The notes under the pieces were generated by a model. That model had not been told where the DNA came from. It ran no database searches and saw nothing but the letters and a program-made list of their open reading frames with translations. A DNA stretch of 12,821 bases from Alphaproteobacteria bacterium. GTDB taxonomy: Bacteria > Pseudomonadota > Alphaproteobacteria > Micropepsales > Micropepsaceae. Position numbers and translations under genes: made by a program. Of the stretch, positions 7,982 through 12,821 are shown in pieces. The stretch lies in contig JAFKFF010000051.1 in the NCBI GenBank assembly GCA_017307315.1, positions 1 through 12,821 on the forward strand. Direction: 5' to 3'. Every line of letters begins with the position of its first letter. Within the stretch, counting starts at the first letter, position 1.

Positions 7982-8014
7982 GCCATCGCCCGAAAACGCC
8001 ATCGGGGCGATGGC
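7982..8014 (-). terminator. Hairpin after the RND pump gene, with two alternative pairings
   Basis: GCCATCGCCC (7982-7991) pairs perfectly with GGGCGATGGC (8005-8014), giving a 10-bp stem and a 13-nt loop. The loop contains a second copy of GCCATCG (7998-8004), which can instead pair with CGATGGC (8008-8014) over a 3-nt loop. It starts 7 nt beyond the pump stop codon. No T-run follows on the minus strand, so termination is plausible but not certain. Confidence 0.5.
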
Positions 8015-8021
8015 TGTTCCG

Positions 8022-11000
8022 CTACTCCGCGGGCATGGGATGGGGGTCGCGTCCACCGGAAGGGCCATGGGGCGGCTTTTCCGGCTTGGCGTGGCCGCCG
8101 AAAATGCGCCAGGCCGACAGCCGCTTTCCTGCCGCATCCAGATACACATAGATCACCGGCGTGATGTAGAGCGTCAGCGCCTGGGACAGAATCAAACCGC
8201 CCACCACCGCCAGGCCCAGCGGACGGCGCGCTTCCGAACCGGCGCCCAGGCCAATGGCGACCGGCAGGGTACCCATCAAGGCGGCCATGGTGGTCATCAT
8301 GATGGGACGGAAGCGGACGATGGCGGCTTCATAGATCGCCTGGCGCGGCTCGGCCTTCTCGCCGCCGCGTTCGCGGGCCAGCGCGAAATCGATCATCATG
8401 ATCGCGTTCTTCTTCACGATGCCGATCAGCATGATCATGCCGACCAGGGCATAGAGGCTGAGCGGTACCCCGAACAGCCACAAGGTGATCAACGCACCCG
8501 TCGCCGCCGACGGCAGGCCGGACAGGATGGTCAGGGGGTGGATGAAGCTTTCATAGAGAATGCCCAGAATGATGTAGACGGTGATGATGGCGATGGCGAG
8601 CAGAAGGCCCATATTGCCCATCGAGCTTTGGAATGCCTGCGCCTGGCCCTGGAATTGGCCGAACACGGTCTCGGGCATGTTGAGCGAGGCGCGGGCCCGG
8701 TCGATCGCGGCGACCGCATCCGACAGCGCATAACCGCTGGTCAGGTTGAAGGAGATGGTCACTGCGGGAAGCTGGCCCAGATGGTTGACCGCCAGCGGCA
8801 TGGTGCCGGGCGTCATTTTCGTGACCGCGCTGAGCGGCACCAGCGCGGAGGCGGTGTTGGCTCCGGCATTGGCGCCACTGGTGCCGCCATTGGGATTGAC
8901 GCCCGCCGCGGAACCCGTCTGGCCGCCGTTCCCGCCCAGGCTGGAGGATATGTAGAGCTGGCCGATATCGTTGACGTCGTTCTGGTACTGGGGCAGCAGC
9001 TCCAGCATCACCCAATATTCGGCGTCGCTGGCATAGATGGTGGAGATCTGCTGGCCGCCGAAAGAGGCGCCGAGCGCGGTCTCGATGGAAGCGATCGAGA
9101 CGCCATGGCTGGCGGCCTGGTCGCGATCGATCTCGATATCGACCGAGGGACTGGCGAAATCCATGTCGCTGGTGACGTCGGCGAAGCCGGGCGCGTGCTT
9201 CAACGCCTCCTGCAGCTTGCCGGAATAAAGCCGCAGCTCGTCCTGGTCGGTATCCTGCAGCGTGTACTGATACATCGACTTGGACTGGCGTCCGCCGACG
9301 CGGATCGCGGGCGGGTTCTGCATGAAGGCGTTGATCCCCACCACCTTGGCCAGCTTGGGCCGAAGTTCCTGGATCACCTCGTCGGCGCTGAGATCGCGCT
9401 CGGACGCGGGCTTGAGCTTGAACAGCATCGAACCGGTGTTGCTGCCGGTACGCGCCCCGCCCGCGCCGACGCTGGACATGATCCCCTGGACATTGGGGTC
9501 GGCGGCGGCGATGTCGGCAAGCTGCTTCTGGTACTTCACCATCTGGGCGAAGGAGGTGCGGTCGTCCGCCTCGGTGTTGACGTTGATCTGGCCGGTATCC
9601 TCGGAGGGAATGAAATCCATCTGGATGGTCATGAACAGCGCCACCGTCGCCACCAGACTGGCCGCGAACAACGCCAGGATGAAGCGGCTATGGCCCATGC
9701 TCCAGCGCAGCGAGCGTTCGTAGCCGTCCTGCAGGCGGTCGAAGCCCGCTTCCGTCCAGCGGTAGAGCTTGCCGTGCTCCGCGCCCTTCCCCGCCTTGAG
9801 AAAGCGCGAGCAGAGCATCGGCGTCAGGGTCACCGAGATCACGCCCGAAATCAGGATCGCCATCACGATGGTGACGGCGAATTCGTGCAGCAGCCGGCCG
9901 ATGATGCCGCCCATGAAGACCACGGGAATGAAGACCGCCGCCAGCGAGACCGTCATGGAAAGAATGGTGAAGGCGATCTCGCCCGAGCCTTTCAGGGACG
10001 CTTCGCGCGGCTCTTCGCCCTCCTCGACATGGCGGACGATATTCTCCAGCATCACGATGGCGTCGTCGACGATGAAGCCCACCGACAGGGTCAGCGCCAT
10101 CAGCGAGAGATTGTCGAGGCTATAGCCCAGGAGCGCCATCGCCGCGAAGGTGCCGATCACCGCGATGGGCAGCGCCAGGGACGGGATCACCGTCGCCGAC
10201 AGAGTGCGCAGGAACAGGAATATCACCGCCACCACCAACGCGGCGGCGATCAGAAGCGTGGTCTGGACGTCGGAAACCGAAGCGCGGATCGACTGGCTGC
10301 GGTCGTAGAGCACCGACAGATGCGCCGATTTCGGCATCGACTGGATGAAGCGCGGGATCACCTTGTTGATCGCGTCCACGATCTGGATGGTGTTGGAGCC
10401 GGGCTGGCGCTGCACCGACAACACGATCGAACGCTTGCCATTGTACCAGCTGGCGGCCAGCACATTCTGATAGCTGTCGACGGCGCGGCCCACATCCTGG
10501 ATGCGCACCGGCGCGCCGTTGCGATAGGCGATGATCTGCCGGTTCCACTGCGCCGCGTCCGCCAGCTGCCCGTTGACATGGATCAGGGTCGCCTGGCTGG
10601 GCCCGTTCAACTGGCCGGTCGAGATGTTGACATTGGCGGCCTGCACCGCGCTCGCCACCTGGTCGATGCCGATGTTGCGCGAGGCGAGCGCCTTGGGATC
10701 CATCTGCAAGCGCACCGCATAAGACGCCGCGCCGAAGACGTTGACCTGGGCGACGCCGTTCAAGGTGGAGAGCTGGCGCGCCAGGAGATTCTCCGCCAGC
10801 TTGTCGAGCTGATAGAGTGGCATGGAATCGGACTGCATCGCCAGGAAGAGGATCGGCGAGTCGGCTGGATTGACCTTCCGCAAGGTGGGCGGCGAAGGCA
10901 TGTTCACCGGCAATTGCCGCGCCGCCTGCTGTATCGCCGCCAGCACGTCCGCGGCCGCGCCGTCGATGTTGCGGTCCAGGTCGAACTGGATGGTGATGGA

Positions 11001-11267
11001 GGTGCGGCCCGAAGAGCTGGTCGAGGTCATCGAGCTGACACCCGGAATGGTGGAGAACTGGTTCTCCAGCGGCGTCGCCACCGCCGAGGCGATGGTTTCC
11101 GGATCGGCGCCCGGGAGGTTGGCGGAAACCGAGATGGTGGGGAAGTCCACCGCCGGCAATTCGCTGACCGGCAGGTTGGAATAGCCGAACAGGCCGAAGA
11201 TCACCAAGGCCGCCATCAGCAGGGTGGTCAGAACCGGCCGTTCGATGAAGACTTTCGAAATATTCAT
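8022..11267 (-). CDS. RND multidrug efflux pump, MdtB/MdtC-like inner-membrane subunit
   Basis: This 1081-residue protein is an HAE-1 family resistance-nodulation-division transporter, closest in pattern to MdtB, MdtC and MuxB. The N-terminus (MNISKVFIERPVLTTLLMAALVIFG) is the typical cytoplasmic helix plus TM1. Two large periplasmic loops lie at about residues 30-335 and 550-880. The proton-relay aspartates are D401-D402 in IVDDAIVMLEN (TM4), and the partner lysine is K952 or K953 in GIVKKNAIMM (TM10). It exports drugs or detergents by proton antiport as a trimer. The start overlaps the adaptor stop (ATGA, 11264-11267), so translation is coupled and no separate ribosome site is obvious. Two oddities are a Gly/Asn/Ser/Ala-rich insertion of about 30 residues (about 777-807) in the second periplasmic loop, and a Pro/Gly-rich cytoplasmic tail from about 1057. 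E. coli has two RND genes here (mdtB, mdtC). Only one is present, so a homotrimer is likely. Confidence 0.93.
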   Translation of the reverse strand: MNISKVFIERPVLTTLLMAALVIFGLFGYSNLPVSELPAVDFPTISVSANLPGADPETIASAVATPLENQFSTIPGVSSMTSTSSSGRTSITIQFDLDRNIDGAAADVLAAIQQAARQLPVNMPSPPTLRKVNPADSPILFLAMQSDSMPLYQLDKLAENLLARQLSTLNGVAQVNVFGAASYAVRLQMDPKALASRNIGIDQVASAVQAANVNISTGQLNGPSQATLIHVNGQLADAAQWNRQIIAYRNGAPVRIQDVGRAVDSYQNVLAASWYNGKRSIVLSVQRQPGSNTIQIVDAINKVIPRFIQSMPKSAHLSVLYDRSQSIRASVSDVQTTLLIAAALVVAVIFLFLRTLSATVIPSLALPIAVIGTFAAMALLGYSLDNLSLMALTLSVGFIVDDAIVMLENIVRHVEEGEEPREASLKGSGEIAFTILSMTVSLAAVFIPVVFMGGIIGRLLHEFAVTIVMAILISGVISVTLTPMLCSRFLKAGKGAEHGKLYRWTEAGFDRLQDGYERSLRWSMGHSRFILALFAASLVATVALFMTIQMDFIPSEDTGQINVNTEADDRTSFAQMVKYQKQLADIAAADPNVQGIMSSVGAGGARTGSNTGSMLFKLKPASERDLSADEVIQELRPKLAKVVGINAFMQNPPAIRVGGRQSKSMYQYTLQDTDQDELRLYSGKLQEALKHAPGFADVTSDMDFASPSVDIEIDRDQAASHGVSIASIETALGASFGGQQISTIYASDAEYWVMLELLPQYQNDVNDIGQLYISSSLGGNGGQTGSAAGVNPNGGTSGANAGANTASALVPLSAVTKMTPGTMPLAVNHLGQLPAVTISFNLTSGYALSDAVAAIDRARASLNMPETVFGQFQGQAQAFQSSMGNMGLLLAIAIITVYIILGILYESFIHPLTILSGLPSAATGALITLWLFGVPLSLYALVGMIMLIGIVKKNAIMMIDFALARERGGEKAEPRQAIYEAAIVRFRPIMMTTMAALMGTLPVAIGLGAGSEARRPLGLAVVGGLILSQALTLYITPVIYVYLDAAGKRLSAWRIFGGHAKPEKPPHGPSGGRDPHPMPAE

Positions 11268-12538
11268 GACGGAAGGTCGGCGGACTGCGCCGCGGGCGCC
11301 GGACCCTGGTTGCGGATCGCCACCTTCGCGCCAGGCACAACGCGCAACTGGCCTTCCACGATCACCCGGTCGCCCGGCTTCACCTCGCCCTCAACGGCAT
11401 CCAGCGTGCCGTCATCGTTCAAGACCTTGACGGTCTTGGAGGAGACGATGTCGTCCGCATCCACGACATACACGTAACTCGAATCCGGCCCCACATTGAC
11501 GGCATCGCGCGGCACCACGGTGGCGCCCGCGATCTGGTCGAGCGTAATCCCCACCGTGACGCTCTGGCCGGGAACCAGGCGCCGGTCCTGGTTGGGGAAG
11601 GTGGCGCGCAACTCGATGGTGCCGGTGTTGGATGCCACGCTGTTGGAAATGAAATCCACCTTTGCCTGCTCGCGGCCCTTTTCGGCGCCCGGCATCGGCA
11701 CCACCGCTTCCAGCTTGCCCGCCCGCATCTGGTTCTGAATCTGGGTGAGCCGGTTCTGCGGCACGAAGACCGAAAGCTTGATCGGCCGCACCTGGGCGAT
11801 GGTGACCAGCGGCGTGGCCGCGGCGACGGTTATGAGATTGCCTGGCTGAATCAGGATCGGCCCGGTCTTGCCGTCGATGGGTGAAAGAATGCGCGTATAG
11901 CTGAGATTCTCGGCCGCGATGGCGACAGCGGCCTCATCGGCTTCGACCACCGCCGCGTCCGCCTTGGCTGTCGCCACCGCCTGGTCGCGCTGCTGCTGGG
12001 AGATCGCGTTCTGGGCATAGAGCGCGGTATAGCGGCGCTGGTCGTTCGCCGCCGCTTCGGCCGTGGCGGTATCCCTGGCAAGCTGCGCCTTCGCCTGCGC
12101 CAGCGCATTCTGGAACGGCACCGGGTCGATCAGGAACAGGGGATCGCCCTTGTGCACGATCTGGCCTTCCTGGAAATAGGCCTTGAGCAGCTTGCCCTGC
12201 ACCTGGGCAGTGACCTGAACCGTGGCCGGCGACACCACCGTGGCGATGGTGTTGAGCATCACGCGCACATCCTGCTTTTCGGCGCGGGCGGTGCGGACCG
12301 GCGCGGGCGGCGGCGGTTTCTCGGCTGGCGTGAAAAAGCGCTCGGCGCCGAACCAGCCCAACCCCGCGATCGCAAGCAACGCCAATCCGATGACGATCCG
12401 CCTTCTCCGCTCCGGAGACGCGCCATGAGGGGCGGCGTCGCCGGGCGGACGCGTCGCATGCGGCACGTTCTGATTGTGCCCGGTTTCGCGCAAGCGAGCG
12501 TCCTGTTTGGTCGAAGGTCTGAATTCACTGACGGTCAT
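11264..12538 (-). CDS. Periplasmic adaptor (membrane fusion protein) of an RND efflux pump, MdtA-like
   Basis: This 424-residue adaptor would link the inner-membrane pump to an outer-membrane channel. After a basic, Pro-rich cytoplasmic N-terminus of about 45 residues comes RRRR and one membrane helix (IVIGLALLAIAGLGWFG, about 48-64). It is therefore membrane-anchored and not a lipoprotein. Next come the lipoyl half-motif (VTAQVQGKLLKAYFQEGQIVHKGD, about 109-132, given here as position and ends only in part), an alpha-helical hairpin (about 140-212), the second lipoyl half with SPIDGKTG (219-226), and the beta-barrel and membrane-proximal domains to the end. Order and length fit the MdtA/AcrA family. 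The ATG at 12538 is preferred. An in-frame TTG at 12547 would add three residues, but the only AGGG (12550-12553) lies 2 nt before that TTG and 11 nt before the ATG, so neither spacing is good. The gene is first in an operon with the pump and overlaps it by 4 nt. No outer-membrane factor gene is adjacent. Confidence 0.92.
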   Translation of the reverse strand: MTVSEFRPSTKQDARLRETGHNQNVPHATRPPGDAAPHGASPERRRRIVIGLALLAIAGLGWFGAERFFTPAEKPPPPAPVRTARAEKQDVRVMLNTIATVVSPATVQVTAQVQGKLLKAYFQEGQIVHKGDPLFLIDPVPFQNALAQAKAQLARDTATAEAAANDQRRYTALYAQNAISQQQRDQAVATAKADAAVVEADEAAVAIAAENLSYTRILSPIDGKTGPILIQPGNLITVAAATPLVTIAQVRPIKLSVFVPQNRLTQIQNQMRAGKLEAVVPMPGAEKGREQAKVDFISNSVASNTGTIELRATFPNQDRRLVPGQSVTVGITLDQIAGATVVPRDAVNVGPDSSYVYVVDADDIVSSKTVKVLNDDGTLDAVEGEVKPGDRVIVEGQLRVVPGAKVAIRNQGPAPAAQSADLPS

Positions 12539-12598
12539 GGCAGGCAAGGCCCTGTGATGGAACGTGCGCGACGCAACCCATCACCGGAACGCACGGGG

Positions 12599-12688
12599 TT
12601 AGGGCTCCGGGCTCTCCCAAAGCGATAACCTGCCGCACTCCGGAATGTTCCTGCGGCGCACAATTTTTCTAGTCTTCAAGTCGCTCAT
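12599..12688 (-). other. Short ORF-like element upstream of the efflux operon (29 codons)
   Basis: An ATG at 12688 opens 29 codons ending at a TAA 60 nt before the adaptor start. The product would begin MSDLKTRKIV and end WESPEP. No good ribosome site precedes it. It resembles the short element at 3100-3201 in both DNA and reading frame. It also contains the EcfG-like promoter at 12627-12651. It may be a leader peptide, part of a shared regulatory sequence, or chance. Confidence 0.2.
12627..12651 (-). promoter_or_regulatory. Possible EcfG-type (general stress) promoter of the efflux operon
   Basis: On the minus strand GGAAC (12647-12651) is followed after exactly 16 nt by GGTT (12627-12630). 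The alphaproteobacterial general-stress sigma factor EcfG uses GGAAC-N16/17-CGTT, so only one base differs. Transcription would begin near 12618 and give a leader of about 80 nt before the adaptor ATG. This would place the efflux pump under stress control. An alternative sigma-70-like pair (TTGTGC, 17 nt, TATGAG, with the TATGAG at 12684-12689) is weaker. Confidence 0.4.
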
Positions 12689-12752
12689 AATTGTCGCCAA
12701 CTTCGCGCACAAGCGATCGGGAGAATTACCTTTTTCCCATGTTTACAACTTG

Positions 12753-12781
12753 TCGCAGCCGCAGAGGCGCCGCGGCTGCGA
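12753..12781. repeat. Perfect 10-bp inverted repeat in the upstream spacer
   Basis: TCGCAGCCGC (12753-12762) and GCGGCTGCGA (12772-12781) are perfect complements around a 9-nt loop that itself holds the palindrome GGCGCC. No T-run follows on either strand. It may be an operator for a divergent gene beyond the right edge, a transcript hairpin, or a structure in that gene's leader. Nothing else was seen in 12689-12752. Confidence 0.4.
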
Positions 12782-12809
12782 TTGGGTTCCCGAAGTTGAC
12801 GGGGTCGTT

Positions 12810-12821
12810 ATGCGCGGGAAG
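12810..12821 (+). CDS. Possible start of a gene running out of the window
   Basis: An ATG at 12810 is preceded by GACGGGG, with 5 nt between the G-run and the start, which would make a fair ribosome site. Only four codons (M-R-G-K) are visible, so no function can be given. The orientation would be divergent from the efflux operon, and a neighbouring regulator would be a common arrangement, but that is a guess. TTGACG at 12796-12801 could instead be a -35 box. Confidence 0.2.

Noticed and set aside
7911..11477. A 1188-codon open frame on the + strand opposite the RND pump and adaptor
   Set aside because: Its translation is rich in H, R, D, G and Q with no recognisable domain. It is exactly antisense to two well-supported genes. 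Long antisense frames arise from G/C-ending codons in such DNA.
1..12821. CRISPR arrays, tRNA/rRNA genes, insertion sequences, integrases or toxin-antitoxin pairs
   Set aside because: I looked for regular direct repeats, tRNA-like cloverleaf ends, transposase motifs and paired small genes and saw none that could be supported.

Overview
The window reads as high-GC chromosomal DNA from an alphaproteobacterium. Three things point that way: codon use dominated by G/C third positions, a pyruvate carboxylase whose catalytic residues sit at almost the same positions as in the Rhizobium etli enzyme (from memory), and a possible EcfG-type stress promoter. The genus cannot be fixed from sequence alone. 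Rhizomicrobium or Micropepsaceae-like bacteria are a guess. No tRNA, rRNA, CRISPR array, insertion sequence or phage gene was seen. Most genes are housekeeping or envelope functions.

Layout. Positions 3-788 (+) hold the 3' part of a Bcr/CflA-type drug exporter (MFS). It is followed after 44 nt by a lipoprotein M1 zinc aminopeptidase (833-2818, +). A 65-residue uncharacterised gene (2837-3034, -) converges on the peptidase. From a divergent spacer with a plausible promoter, a secreted alpha/beta hydrolase runs from 3241 to 4197 (+). It converges on a pyruvate carboxylase gene (4439-7826, -), and the 241-nt shared 3' spacer carries a strong hairpin. Upstream of pyc, and on the same strand, lies a tripartite-efflux operon with a 4-nt gene overlap. 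Its genes are an MdtA-like periplasmic adaptor (11264-12538, -) and an MdtB/MdtC-like RND pump (8022-11267, -). Hairpins follow the pump gene. The last 283 nt are the efflux promoter region and perhaps the start of a divergent gene.

How the genes work together. The adaptor and RND pump should form a drug/proton antiporter that needs a TolC-like outer-membrane channel encoded elsewhere. There is only one RND subunit, unlike the MdtB/MdtC pair of E. coli. The MFS exporter is a second efflux system. The peptidase and hydrolase are both predicted to act outside the cytoplasm. Pyruvate carboxylase would replenish oxaloacetate.

The most notable observation is that pyc is broken. About 26 codons seem to be missing near 4960-4976, and the frame changes there, so the biotin-carrier domain is out of frame with the catalytic domains. 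This is either a true mutation or an assembly error. Other points worth a second look are a Gly/Asn-rich insertion in the RND pump, the EcfG-like promoter before the efflux operon, and two similar short ORF-like elements upstream of the efflux operon and of the hydrolase. I did not find convincing evidence of a wholly new multi-gene system.
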